DNA of 49,712 nt from NCBI GenBank assembly GCA_024421085.1, contig JAHQYN010000011.1, positions 1 to 49,712 on the forward strand, given 5' to 3'. Shown here in pieces: positions 1-7,498 of the stretch. The notes beneath the pieces were generated by a model, which was not told the origin of the DNA, made no database searches, and saw only the letters and a program-made list of their open reading frames with translations. The stretch comes from Acidimicrobiia bacterium. GTDB taxonomy: Bacteria > Actinomycetota > Acidimicrobiia > Acidimicrobiales > Aldehydirespiratoraceae. The position numbers were made by a program, and so were the translations under genes. Position 1 is the first letter of the stretch; each line of letters starts with the position of its first letter.

Positions 1-487
1 GCGCTCCCCGCAGCTTCTCAATCGAGCTCGCCGTGGCGAGTATCTCCACGGGCCAGGAGTCGTCGTAGAACGTCTTGAGCCACAACGCCCACTGCTCGGC
101 GCGGGCGACCTCGTCGATCATCACGTAGGTCGGGCGCTCCGGCGAGGCGCCGCTCGCCGCGATCACATGTTCCATCACGGCTCTCAGGTTGTGCCGCTTG
201 ACATCCGGAACATCCATCTGAAGCCACCAGATCCGTCTCGGCTCGACCCCGTGTGCGAGGAGGCGCCGCACCGTCTGCCGGAGTACCGTGGTTTTCCCGA
301 CTCGCCGCGGCCCTTGTATCACTTGGTACCTGCGCAGCCCCTCCCCAAGGAGGCGGCGCCATAGGAGTTGCGCCAGGCGCCGCTCGACCGGCGGCACGCG
401 ATCTCGTCCGATCTCCCCAGTCTCATGCCACGGATTGAGGCCGCTGAGCGCATACCTGAATGAGTCGTCATCGATCAGCCGGGCCAT
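1..487 (-). CDS. AAA-type ATPase, N-terminal part (runs off window)
   Basis: The minus-strand frame is open from an ATG at 487 to the window edge, 162 codons, so the C-terminus is missing. Near residue 60 it has a Walker A loop, GPRRVGKTT, preceded by RYQVIQG. About 60 residues later comes a Walker B-like strand, YVMIDEV. This is the layout of the AAA_14/DUF4143 ATPases, which are common in accessory regions and whose cellular role is mostly unknown. A second, complete member of this type lies at 3883-5553, but the two N-termini differ, so they are not recent copies. No neighbouring gene shares its direction. Family confidence is good; function is unknown. Confidence 0.75.
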   Translation of the reverse strand, partial: MARLIDDDSFRYALSGLNPWHETGEIGRDRVPPVERRLAQLLWRRLLGEGLRRYQVIQGPRRVGKTTVLRQTVRRLLAHGVEPRRIWWLQMDVPDVKRHNLRAVMEHVIAASGASPERPTYVMIDEVARAEQWALWLKTFYDDSWPVEILATASSIEKLRGA

Positions 488-790
488 CAGTGCCTTTCGT
501 TAGCCGCATCATTAGCATATCTGATTCACTTGCGCTATACACACCTCAGATGTCACACCCACTGTTGTACTTGCCTTAGACGACGCTCAACACTGGCGGG
601 CCGCTCCTCAGAACCGCCCGTCAACGGCCGCGGCGAGGCCGTGATGTTGAGGGTTACACGCTCCACCCGCCCACCGAAGCAGAGGCACACGCCGCGTTCG
701 CCTCCATGAGAGACGCCATCGCTGAGGAACCTTGGTGACCGCCACAAGAGTTATCGCCAGTTGCGCCACCACCTCTGCTACCATCCGCCT
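488..790. other. Intergenic stretch with no supported gene
   Basis: This 300-base stretch separates the divergent ATPase and MNT genes and must hold both promoters. An AT-richer patch at about 500-545 is the likeliest promoter zone for the ATPase. On the plus strand one frame ending with a TGA near 738 reads HPPTEAEAHAAFASMRDAI, which has a protein-like composition, but it lacks a start codon and a recognisable family. It may be the tail of a decayed small gene. I see no RNA gene or terminator. Confidence 0.35.
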
Positions 791-1078
791 ATGAGCCGGA
801 AACTCATCGTGCTCGCCAACCGTGGTCGCATTCGCGAGATCGCCGCTGCCTGCAACACTCCAGCTATCGCGCTCATCGGTTCGACTGCCAGAGGTGAGGA
901 CACCGCCGACAGCGACTGCGATTTCTTGGCTGACTACACGGAAGACACCAGTTACTTCGACGTGGCCCGCATGACAGTCCAACTCGGTGACCTTCTCGGC
1001 TGCGAAGTCGACGTCGTGTCACGCCGCGCTCTGCCGGCGCGGATGGCGCACATCACAGCCGACGCCGTACCACTATGA
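791..1078 (+). CDS. MNT-type nucleotidyltransferase, antitoxin of a HEPN/MNT pair
   Basis: This is a 95-residue minimal nucleotidyltransferase. The signature GSTARGEDTADSDCD (GS, ten residues, DxD) starts near residue 31 and supplies the phosphate-binding loop and metal-binding acids. In characterised HEPN/MNT modules the MNT protein neutralises the HEPN toxin by transferring AMP to a tyrosine in the toxin's RX4HXY motif. The next gene is a HEPN protein starting within the overlapping ATGA at 1075, the usual order and coupling for such pairs. I chose the ATG at 791 because the ten residues before it in the open frame resemble nothing in the family and would need a TTG start. Size and motif are normal, so the antitoxin looks intact. 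Confidence 0.85.
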   Translation: MSRKLIVLANRGRIREIAAACNTPAIALIGSTARGEDTADSDCDFLADYTEDTSYFDVARMTVQLGDLLGCEVDVVSRRALPARMAHITADAVPL

Positions 1079-1478
1079 GCAGGTCCGACAACGATCGGAT
1101 AGAAGATGTCCTCAGAGCATCCCGCCGCCTCCAAGAAATCGGCAACGCCGGCCGTGAAACCTTCCAACGCGACTGGCCGCTCCAAGATGCTGCCGTGCGC
1201 GAACTCGAGATCATCGGCGAAGCGCTCTACAACCTCAGCGACACATTTGCAGGTGAACAGCCGAACTGCCGATCGACTTGGCGCGGGGACTTCGCAACCG
1301 AGCCGCCCACCGATACTGGACAATCGACCTCGGCATCATCTGGCGAACAATCGAGAACGACATCACCCCGCTCATAGACGCACTGCGGCAATACTACGAA
1401 CCGCCGGCCAGCGGGTCGGTCTTCGACGAAGACCACTCCTTTCCTGATGTCGGGCGCTCTCAGGGAACCAGCGGCTAG
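1075..1478 (+). pseudogene. HEPN-domain toxin (DUF86 type) interrupted by a one-base frameshift
   Basis: The first frame gives a typical HEPN N-terminus (RIEDVLRASRRLQEIG, then ELEIIGEALYNLSD), but after about residue 62 it runs into unrelated sequence and ends at 1377. The other half, with the catalytic motif RNRAAHRY (RX4HXY) followed by WTIDLGIIW, continues in the next frame to 1478. The change of frame falls at 1258-1265, where CAGCCGAACTG would read Q-P-E-L with one more G. As written the product lacks the RNase/AMPylation motif. It could be a real inactivating deletion, which an antitoxin-bearing cell would tolerate, or a sequencing error. The start overlaps the stop codon of the MNT gene. 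Confidence 0.8.
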
Positions 1479-1487
1479 CTTGGACGC

Positions 1488-2660
1488 ATGGCCGTCAGCG
1501 AGTCTCCCCCGGCGAAGAAACCCCGCTGGACATACCAGTGGAAAGAGCTCTTCGAGGAGGTGATCACCAGCGGGCTCTGCACAGGCTGCGCCGGCTGCGT
1601 GATCTCCTGCCCGCACGATGTGATCGGCTACGAACACGAACCGGGCGCATACACACCGTTCCACCTCGAAGAGGAACTGGGTCTCGACGACTGCGTCCAC
1701 GGGCAGAAGGGCTGCACCTCATGCACCCGGGCATGCCCCCGATTCCGCATGTGGGAACCAGAAGCCGACATGCACCTGTTCGGCCGTGAACGCAAACCCG
1801 AAGAGGTGTCCGGGGTCTACTCCGACATCCTGTTGACCCGCGCCTCTGACGATTTCGTCTACGAGACCGGCCAGGACGGCGGCCTGGTGTCGGCGATCCT
1901 CATCTGGTGCCTCGAGAACGACGTCATCGACGGTGCCCTCACCAGCGGCGTCGAGAACCTGCCCAACGGAGAACCCGGTTGGAAGGCCTTCCCGATGGTC
2001 GCCACCAACCGTGAGGAGGTGCTGGCCGGCGCGGGCAGCCGCTACACCTACTCCGCCAACACCATGGCCTTCCCCGAAGCCTCAGAGAAGGGCCTCGAGC
2101 GGCTCGCACTCGTCGGCATGAGCTGTCAAACCTCCGTGGCGCCGGTGATGTGGCATCGCAAAGTCGGGAAGGTCTCCAGACCGATCAAGCTCAACATCGG
2201 TCTGCTCTGTTCCAAATCGTTCGACGACTCTCTCTTCGACGAGCTGTTCGAGGTCAAGTACGGCCTCGCCAAGGAGAACATCTCCAAGATGAACATCAAG
2301 GGCGTGTTTCAGATCTGGACCAAGGACGGCGGCTACCACGAGATCAACCTCAAGGAATGCCACGCCTGGACCCGCGAGGGCTGCCAGTTGTGCCCCGACT
2401 TCGCCGCCGAACACGCCGACATCTCCACGGGAGGCATCGGCGAGCTCAGCGACTGGACCCTCACCATCGTCCGCACCGAACTGGGGCGAGCCGTGATCGG
2501 CGCGATGGCAGCCGACGGCGTGATCGAAACGAGGCCGGGCGACGACGACCCCGGAGCGGTCGCCTTGATGCACAAATTGGCCCAGAAGAGCCGCGACCGG
2601 TGGCCGGACTGGGCTCAACCCGCCGCTAAGGTAACCCTCTCGACCAAACTGGCAGAGTGA
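1488..2660 (+). CDS. FrhB-like coenzyme F420 hydrogenase/dehydrogenase beta-subunit family protein
   Basis: The 390-residue protein has an N-terminal ferredoxin-like part with LCTGCAGCVISCP near residue 29 and a second cysteine cluster, GCTSCTRACPR, near residue 76. Together they could hold two 4Fe-4S clusters. The body matches the FrhB N- and C-terminal layout: a G-rich segment with ETGQDGG near residue 127, then GMSCQTS near 208, LLCSKSF near 239 and GCQLCPDF near 302. Family members carry FAD and pass electrons between F420 or another donor and a partner. It stands alone without hydrogenase subunits, so the partner is unknown. The start at 1488 lies just after the broken HEPN gene. A tandem repeat runs across its stop codon. 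Confidence 0.8.
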   Translation: MAVSESPPAKKPRWTYQWKELFEEVITSGLCTGCAGCVISCPHDVIGYEHEPGAYTPFHLEEELGLDDCVHGQKGCTSCTRACPRFRMWEPEADMHLFGRERKPEEVSGVYSDILLTRASDDFVYETGQDGGLVSAILIWCLENDVIDGALTSGVENLPNGEPGWKAFPMVATNREEVLAGAGSRYTYSANTMAFPEASEKGLERLALVGMSCQTSVAPVMWHRKVGKVSRPIKLNIGLLCSKSFDDSLFDELFEVKYGLAKENISKMNIKGVFQIWTKDGGYHEINLKECHAWTREGCQLCPDFAAEHADISTGGIGELSDWTLTIVRTELGRAVIGAMAADGVIETRPGDDDPGAVALMHKLAQKSRDRWPDWAQPAAKVTLSTKLAE

Positions 2661-2699
2661 CCGAGCCAACAGAGTGACCGAGCCAACAGAGTGACCGAG
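2653..2699. repeat. 17-bp tandem repeat across the frhB-like stop codon
   Basis: The unit CAGAGTGACCGAGCCAA occurs at 2653-2669 and 2670-2686, then as 13 bases at 2687-2699. The first copy contains the TGA stop of the FrhB-like gene. The repeat ends right where the Shine-Dalgarno of the following oxidoreductase begins. Confidence 0.95.
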
Positions 2700-2715
2700 G
2701 AAAGGGCATGACAAC

Positions 2716-3330
2716 ATGGATATTGAGTTCTGGGTGGACCCAATTTGACCGTGGTGCTGGGTGACGGCCCGTTGGGTCGTCGACGAGATCAAACCTGCCC
2801 GTGACCTCAACATCACTTGGCAACCGATCAGCCTCCTGCTCAAGAACCAGCCAGACCCGGAGTCGCCCTTCTACGAACCGACGAAGCGGACCTACCGCCT
2901 GTTGCGGGTGATGGAATCGGTGCGTGCCACAGAAGGCGAGGACGCGGTCTTCAACCTCTACTGGGAGTACGGCAGACGGATCCACCACGACGAGGAGTTC
3001 GACTTCGATCTGGCCGAAGCGCTCGAAAGCGTCGGTCTCGACGCTTCACACGGTGCCGCCTACGATGCCGAGACCTTCGACGCCGAGATCGCGCAGCGCC
3101 ACGACGCAGGCCTGGCTCTCTGCGGCGACGATGTGGGAACCCCGATCATCGCCTTCGACAACCGAAACGGCGACAAGCAGGCCTACTTCGGCCCTGTCAT
3201 CACCCGAGTCCCGCCGACCGAGGATTCGTTGGCCATGTGGGACGCCCTCGTCGCGATGATGAACATCGACGGATTCTGGGAACTGAAACGCACCCGCACG
3301 CAACGCCCCGAGTTCGGTGCCCGCCCCTGA
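2716..3330 (+). CDS. Putative selenoprotein: DsbA-fold mycothiol-dependent oxidoreductase (Rv2466c-like) with UPWC active site
   Basis: Read from the ATG at 2716, the frame encodes MDIEFWVDPI, a TGA at 2746-2748, then PWCWVTARWVV and 190 further residues to the stop at 3330 (204 residues in all). Mycobacterial Rv2466c, a mycothiol-dependent nitroreductase, has DPLCPWCW here, so the TGA replaces exactly the first cysteine of the CPWC redox motif. The rest fits the family end to end, including GDDVGTPII, AYFGPVI and ELKRTRT near the C-terminus. GAGGAAAGGG at 2697-2706 is well placed as ribosome binding site. A start at GTG 2761 would remove the first strand and half the active site. A Sec-to-Cys exchange at a catalytic thiol plus the hairpin after the TGA argue for selenocysteine. 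A nonsense mutation cannot be excluded, and no sel genes are in the window. Confidence 0.75.
2763..2781 (+). promoter_or_regulatory. Candidate bacterial SECIS hairpin
   Basis: GACGGCCC (2763-2770) pairs with GGGTCGTC (2774-2781), 8 base pairs including one G-U, around a GTT loop. The loop begins 22 bases after the TGA and opens with G. Bacterial SECIS elements recognised by SelB sit immediately downstream of the UGA with a short apical loop bearing an early G, so position and shape fit. The hairpin lies inside the coding region. Confidence 0.65.
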
Positions 3331-3410
3331 CCACACGCACGACGCACCAGTGGAACCCGACGCCGACCACACGCACGACGCACCAGTGGAACCCGACGCC
3401 GACCACACGG
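3329..3410. repeat. 36-bp tandem repeat across the oxidoreductase stop codon
   Basis: A 36-base unit beginning GACCACACGCACGACGCACC occurs at 3329-3364 and 3365-3400, followed by a 10-base partial copy to 3410. The first copy starts on the last two bases of the TGA stop (3328-3330). Confidence 0.95.
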
Positions 3411-3445
3411 CCTCAATCATTGGGACCCCTGCCGCCTGACCCTGG

Positions 3446-3808
3446 CTATTGCGGTTCGCAACCCCTGAAGAGCGCGAGTACCGCCGAGTCGATGTCTTGG
3501 GGGTCGTTGCGCAGTCGTTGCTCGGCGTCCTTGAAGCCACTGAAGTCGTCGGCGTAGTGCTGCGCGAGCCCGTCGTAGGCGCATTCACAGTAGGTCGCGG
3601 CCTCCGCTACGGTCAGGTCGCCACCTTGGTTGGCCGTTTGGCAGGAGCGCATGAAGTTCTCCTCGAGAGTGCCGTCAGCCTCCGCCTCCGCCCAGTTGGC
3701 AGGATCGTTGTTGCCAGCGCAGCCCGAAGCGAACAGAACCAAGCAGGCCACCACGACGCTGACCGCGCCCGCCCGTCGAGGCACCCGAGATTTCGTTCCA
3801 CAAGTCAT
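3446..3808 (-). CDS. Small secreted lipoprotein, function unknown
   Basis: This 120-residue protein has a basic N-terminus, a hydrophobic stretch (VSVVVACLVLF) and a lipobox, FASGC, with the lipidated cysteine near residue 30. The mature part is acidic, with three further cysteines (RSCQTA, YCECAYDG) and a fourth near the end (RGCEPQ), which may form disulfides. I recognise no family with certainty. The spacing of YCECAYD resembles small actinobacterial lipoproteins of unknown function. The gene converges on the oxidoreductase gene and stands alone. Confidence 0.7.
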   Translation of the reverse strand: MTCGTKSRVPRRAGAVSVVVACLVLFASGCAGNNDPANWAEAEADGTLEENFMRSCQTANQGGDLTVAEAATYCECAYDGLAQHYADDFSGFKDAEQRLRNDPQDIDSAVLALFRGCEPQ

Positions 3809-3882
3809 TGCACCGCGAGGCTAGCGCTTGCTCACCGCTTATCGGTGACGCCGCCCCGACATTCAGCCCTCATGAACCTGCC

Positions 3883-5553
3883 CTAGGGCACGCGGTACTC
3901 AACTAGTGACGATTGACCGGTGATCGCAACAATCCGAAGCTCGCGCTCGCTGCCTTGGGAATCGACCAGGCTGAGGACGTCTTCACCCACCGCGAACGGA
4001 ACGGGTTGTGTCTGACCACCGTTGACCGCGACATTCGTGGTGTACAGGTATGTTCGCGCAGCCGTATCGAGAATCGGATTGAGTCGACCTTCGATACCAG
4101 GAACGTGACCTGTTCCGTCCGCAAGAATCACCGAACCGCCATCGGCGAGTCCTTCAAGCTCCACCTCCAGCGCGCCCTGCGCGGGCACCCAATCGCGCAC
4201 GAGCCCGGCACTCAGTCGCTCTCCGGCCAGAAATACAGTCATGGGAAGGTCCGTCGTGTACAGCTTCAACCGCGCGACTCCGGCAATGTCACTCCTTGCA
4301 CGCTGCCACACGTTGTTCGGGAACAGTGCTAGGATGTCAACTCCGGCAACCGGGGTTCCGCCACTGGTAACCCGCACTGATTTGTCCGCATCGAACGCAT
4401 CCAACAGTTCGTCAAACTGTCCTAGCGGTACTATTTCACGCGCTCCCCACTCCTCGGCAGTCGATCCACCGTAGACAACAGTCTTGGCAGCCACGTTCGG
4501 AACCACTTCAGCGACGCGGTCGAGGGAACGCGCGAAGTTCGATGCGATTGTCGCACCAGACTTGGCCTCGATGGCGTTTATCCCTCGCTCGGTCTCATAG
4601 AACAGATCACATTCGAGGCCGCGCGAGTCGCGGAAGAACGATAGCCGGGGCTCGCGGCCGCGGTTGTAGCAGTGCTTGGCCGCCTCGGCGACGACGACAT
4701 TCTCAAATAGTGAACCGCGCAATGGATGGGTCGACACCTGGCCGGGGCTCTCTATCCCGAGAAGGTAGCTCGCCAGGCCGACATCGTAGAAATAGAGCTT
4801 CGGGGCCTTGACCAGCCGCTTTCGAATGTTCGCCGCAAAGGGTGGCAACAAGAACGCTACGTAGCTGCGCTCGAGCAGCGTTACCCATTGGCGGATCGCC
4901 GTGTGCGACACCCCTACATCACCGCTGAGCGATGCAAGGTTGAGCATCTGCCCGACGCGTCCGGCGCAGAGCGAAACGAACCGCCTGAACGCCGATAAAT
5001 CACCGACACCTCCCATGCGGCGCACATCACGTTCGACGTACGTCTCAAAATAGTCTCCGAGCGCTTGGCGGGGTTCGAGCCGTTGATCAACAATACGCGG
5101 ATAGAAACCGTTGAACGCGACATCGGCAAACGTCTCGCTCGCGCCCGCTCGCCTGGATTCTTCAAGCGAGAAAGGTAGGAGGCGCAGCAGCGCGGTACGG
5201 CCAGCGAGCGACTGGCCGACTGCGTCTGACAGCTTCAGGTTCTCGCTCCCTGTCAATACGTACAGGCTGTTGCGCCCGTCTTCGTCGGCGATTACCTGCA
5301 AGTACGACAACAGCATGGGTACATGCTGGATTTCGTCGATGATCGCTGGAGTGCCGAGTCGCTGAAGAAATCCTCGAGGGTCTTCCTCTGCAAAGGCTCG
5401 ATCATCGGGGGATTCCAGACTGGTGTACGCCGCATCTCCAAATGTTGAACGACAGAGCGTAGTCTTGCCCGCTTGGCGAGGGCCGGTCACGGTAACGAAC
5501 GGGTATTGGCGGAACAAATTCGTCAACTGGCCGGTGATCACCCGTTCGATCAT
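3883..5553 (-). CDS. ATPase of the AAA_14/DUF4143 family with a C-terminal extension
   Basis: The 556-residue protein has Walker A GPRQAGKTT near residue 24, Walker B AIIDEIQHVP near 70 and a sensor-like YVLTGSEN near 99. The DUF4143 part follows (ETYVERDVRRM, LFENVVVAEAAKH, ECDLFYET, AIEAKSG). The EAKSG strand resembles a PD-(D/E)XK nuclease-like core. Usual members end near residue 400. Here about 160 more beta-rich residues follow (from about SVRVTSGG), of a kind I do not recognise. The ATG at 5553 is preferred over the in-frame TTG at 5568. A long palindrome lies 22 bases upstream. The cellular role of the family is largely unknown. Confidence 0.8.
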   Translation of the reverse strand: MIERVITGQLTNLFRQYPFVTVTGPRQAGKTTLCRSTFGDAAYTSLESPDDRAFAEEDPRGFLQRLGTPAIIDEIQHVPMLLSYLQVIADEDGRNSLYVLTGSENLKLSDAVGQSLAGRTALLRLLPFSLEESRRAGASETFADVAFNGFYPRIVDQRLEPRQALGDYFETYVERDVRRMGGVGDLSAFRRFVSLCAGRVGQMLNLASLSGDVGVSHTAIRQWVTLLERSYVAFLLPPFAANIRKRLVKAPKLYFYDVGLASYLLGIESPGQVSTHPLRGSLFENVVVAEAAKHCYNRGREPRLSFFRDSRGLECDLFYETERGINAIEAKSGATIASNFARSLDRVAEVVPNVAAKTVVYGGSTAEEWGAREIVPLGQFDELLDAFDADKSVRVTSGGTPVAGVDILALFPNNVWQRARSDIAGVARLKLYTTDLPMTVFLAGERLSAGLVRDWVPAQGALEVELEGLADGGSVILADGTGHVPGIEGRLNPILDTAARTYLYTTNVAVNGGQTQPVPFAVGEDVLSLVDSQGSERELRIVAITGQSSLVEYRVP

Positions 5554-5574
5554 CGTCGAAGCATACAAATTGAT

Positions 5575-5609
5575 TGCACAATCTGCAAGTTGAACTTTCA
5601 GATTGTGCA
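5575..5609. terminator. 35-base near-perfect palindrome between udg and the ATPase gene
   Basis: TGCACAATCTG (5575-5585) and CAGATTGTGCA (5599-5609) are perfect inverted repeats. Between them AAGTT and AACTT pair as well, so nearly the whole 35 bases are symmetrical. It begins directly after the TAG stop of the glycosylase gene (5611-5613, minus strand) and ends just before the ATPase start. It has no clear T-run, so it may be a terminator or an operator for the ATPase gene. Confidence 0.5.
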
Positions 5610-5610
5610 G

Positions 5611-6333
5611 CTACTCGTCCGATGCCTCCAGCTCGCGGGCGCGGCTGAAAATCGCGTCCAGCATCGGTTCGGTCAAACGGCCGGTGAACGTGTTCTGTTG
5701 GCTCACATGAAAACTGCACAGCAGGGTCATGCCGTTGCCGAGGGGAACTTCTCGGCCGTGCTCGAACTTGGGACGAGGCCGCAGACCGAAGTGGCGACAC
5801 ACAGCGCCGTGAGCGAACCCTCCCAGGGCCACGATCACCCTCAGCGAGTTGAGCGCAGCGAACTCGGCCTCCAGAAAAGGCTGACAATTGTCGCGCTCGT
5901 CTGGAGTCGGTTTGTTGGCGACCGGAGCGCACTTCACGGGCGCGGTGATCCAGGCGCCTTCGAGCGACAACCCGTCGTCACGGCTCGTCGACGACTCCTG
6001 TGATGCGTAACCTGCGCGCCAAAGGGCCCGATACAACCAGTCGCCCGAGCGGTCACCGGTGAACATCCGACCGGTGCGATTGGCGCCGTGAGCAGCCGGC
6101 GCCAGGCCGAGCACCAAGAGACGAGCTTCGGGGTCGCCGAAACCCGGGACCGGTCTGGCCCAATACTGCTGGTCCCGGTAAGCCGCCCGTTTCTGTTGCC
6201 CGACCCGCTCACGCCACTCAACGAGCCGCGGACATGCACGACACTGCACCACGTCTTCCTCAATCTGAACGAGCAGGGCCGCGGCGCGGTTCGCAGTCTC
6301 GGCAGCAGCGGAACTCGGATCAAGTGATTGCAT
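5611..6333 (-). CDS. udgB: Family 5 uracil-DNA glycosylase (UdgB)
   Basis: This 240-residue protein removes uracil and other deaminated bases from DNA. The iron-sulfur cysteines are visible: CRACPRL near residue 31, then KCAP and NCQPF in the middle. Motif I, GLAPAAHGANRTGRMFTGD, is the family 5 form, and the C-terminal motif is HVSQQNTFTGRLT. The protein is complete. The ATG at 6333 is used rather than the adjacent GTG at 6336. It is divergent from the phosphomutase gene, with only 28 bases between the two starts, so the promoters overlap. Confidence 0.93.
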   Translation of the reverse strand: MQSLDPSSAAAETANRAAALLVQIEEDVVQCRACPRLVEWRERVGQQKRAAYRDQQYWARPVPGFGDPEARLLVLGLAPAAHGANRTGRMFTGDRSGDWLYRALWRAGYASQESSTSRDDGLSLEGAWITAPVKCAPVANKPTPDERDNCQPFLEAEFAALNSLRVIVALGGFAHGAVCRHFGLRPRPKFEHGREVPLGNGMTLLCSFHVSQQNTFTGRLTEPMLDAIFSRARELEASDE

Positions 6334-6361
6334 CACTCACAGGGTACGTTGTGCAGCAGTC

Positions 6362-7006
6362 ATGGCTGCCGAATCAGATGCCCCCGAACCGACACTGGTG
6401 CTGTTCGTGCGCCACGGACAGACGCCCACAACCGGCGCCTCGCTCCCGGGCAGGGCACCGGGTCTGCACCTTGCCGAGGAAGGGATCGCCCAGGCCTGTG
6501 CCGCAGCGCAAAGGATAGCCGCTCTCGACTCTGTCGCGGCGGTTTACGCCTCACCATTGGAACGGACCCGAGAGACCGCCAAGCCGATCGCTCAGGCGCT
6601 GAAGCTGCGTGTGCGACAGTCCCTCGGGCTGATCGAGTGCGACTTCGGATCCTGGACCGGCCGCAAACTCGATGATCTGCGCAACAAGCCCGAATGGAAG
6701 CAGGTGCAGCGCTATCCGAGCGGATTCCGTTTCCCAAAAGGCGAGTCGTTCTCCGAAATGCAGAGCCGCGCGCTCGACACGGTCCAGCGCCTCGTTGCCA
6801 CCCATCCTGGCGAGACCATCGTGGCTGTCTCCCATGCTGATGTCATCAAGGCAGTCGCGGCGTCGGCGACCGGCACCCACCTCGACCTCTTCCAACGCAT
6901 CGTGGTGTCTCCCTGCTCGGTGACCGCGATCCTCTACACGCCCGGAGGACCGATCGTTCTGACCGTGAACTCCACCGACGACCTGACGGCACTGGCACCG
7001 TCATGA
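6362..7006 (+). CDS. Histidine phosphatase superfamily protein, MSMEG_4193 type
   Basis: The 214-residue protein has the catalytic RHGQT near residue 16, VYASPLERTRETA near 60 and SHADVIKAV near 157, giving the two histidines and arginines of the phosphohistidine active site. The MSMEG_4193 subgroup is annotated as a putative phosphomutase or phosphatase with unknown substrate. It is the first gene of an operon whose next member overlaps by ATGA at 7003 and is followed by an SCO1664-like gene. That trio is conserved across actinobacteria. Confidence 0.88.
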   Translation: MAAESDAPEPTLVLFVRHGQTPTTGASLPGRAPGLHLAEEGIAQACAAAQRIAALDSVAAVYASPLERTRETAKPIAQALKLRVRQSLGLIECDFGSWTGRKLDDLRNKPEWKQVQRYPSGFRFPKGESFSEMQSRALDTVQRLVATHPGETIVAVSHADVIKAVAASATGTHLDLFQRIVVSPCSVTAILYTPGGPIVLTVNSTDDLTALAPS

Positions 7007-7491
7007 GCCGATCCTTCGACTTTCGAGAACTCGATTTCCTTACGGTCGGAACCCTCGGACCCAAGGGTCAACGCGAGTTCTTTCTGCAGGCCCGCAGCGA
7101 GGGTCAGCTGGTTTCGCTGAAGGTGGAGAAGCAGCAGGTAGCGGCCCTCGCGGAGTACCTGGACCGGGTACTGCGCGAGCTGCCCGATGGTGAGATCGGC
7201 GATCTCCCCTCAGACCTCGACCTGAGAGAACCGGTTGTCACGGAATGGACGGTCGCCAGCCTCGCCATCGCCTACGCCCAAGAACTCGACCGCCTAGTCG
7301 TCGTGGCCGAGTCTTTCGTCGACGACGAAGACGACGAGCCCTTCCAGGCCCGGTTCTTCCTAGAGCGTGCGGACGTGGTCGGACTCGTCAACCGTGCCCG
7401 CTCGGTGGTGGCAGCAGGCCGTCCACCATGTCAATATTGCGGCCAACCACTCGAAGCCCGCAACGGCGACTGGTGCCCGTGCCGAAACTGA
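7003..7491 (+). CDS. DUF3090 family protein
   Basis: This 162-residue protein begins RSFDFRELDFLTVGTLGP, the usual opening of DUF3090. It ends with two cysteine pairs, CQYCGQP and CPC, that could bind zinc. The function is unknown. The family is almost always flanked, as here, by a MSMEG_4193-type phosphatase and an SCO1664-type protein, which implies a shared pathway. Its ATG overlaps the stop codon of the gene before it. Confidence 0.9.
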   Translation: MSRSFDFRELDFLTVGTLGPKGQREFFLQARSEGQLVSLKVEKQQVAALAEYLDRVLRELPDGEIGDLPSDLDLREPVVTEWTVASLAIAYAQELDRLVVVAESFVDDEDDEPFQARFFLERADVVGLVNRARSVVAAGRPPCQYCGQPLEARNGDWCPCRN

Positions 7492-7498
7492 GGGCGGG

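Noticed and set aside
2708-2764. ATG at 2708 as start of a short leader peptide before the oxidoreductase
   Set aside because: It is possible (18 codons, out of frame, reading over the TGA), but the ribosome binding site is spaced better for 2716 and homology begins there.
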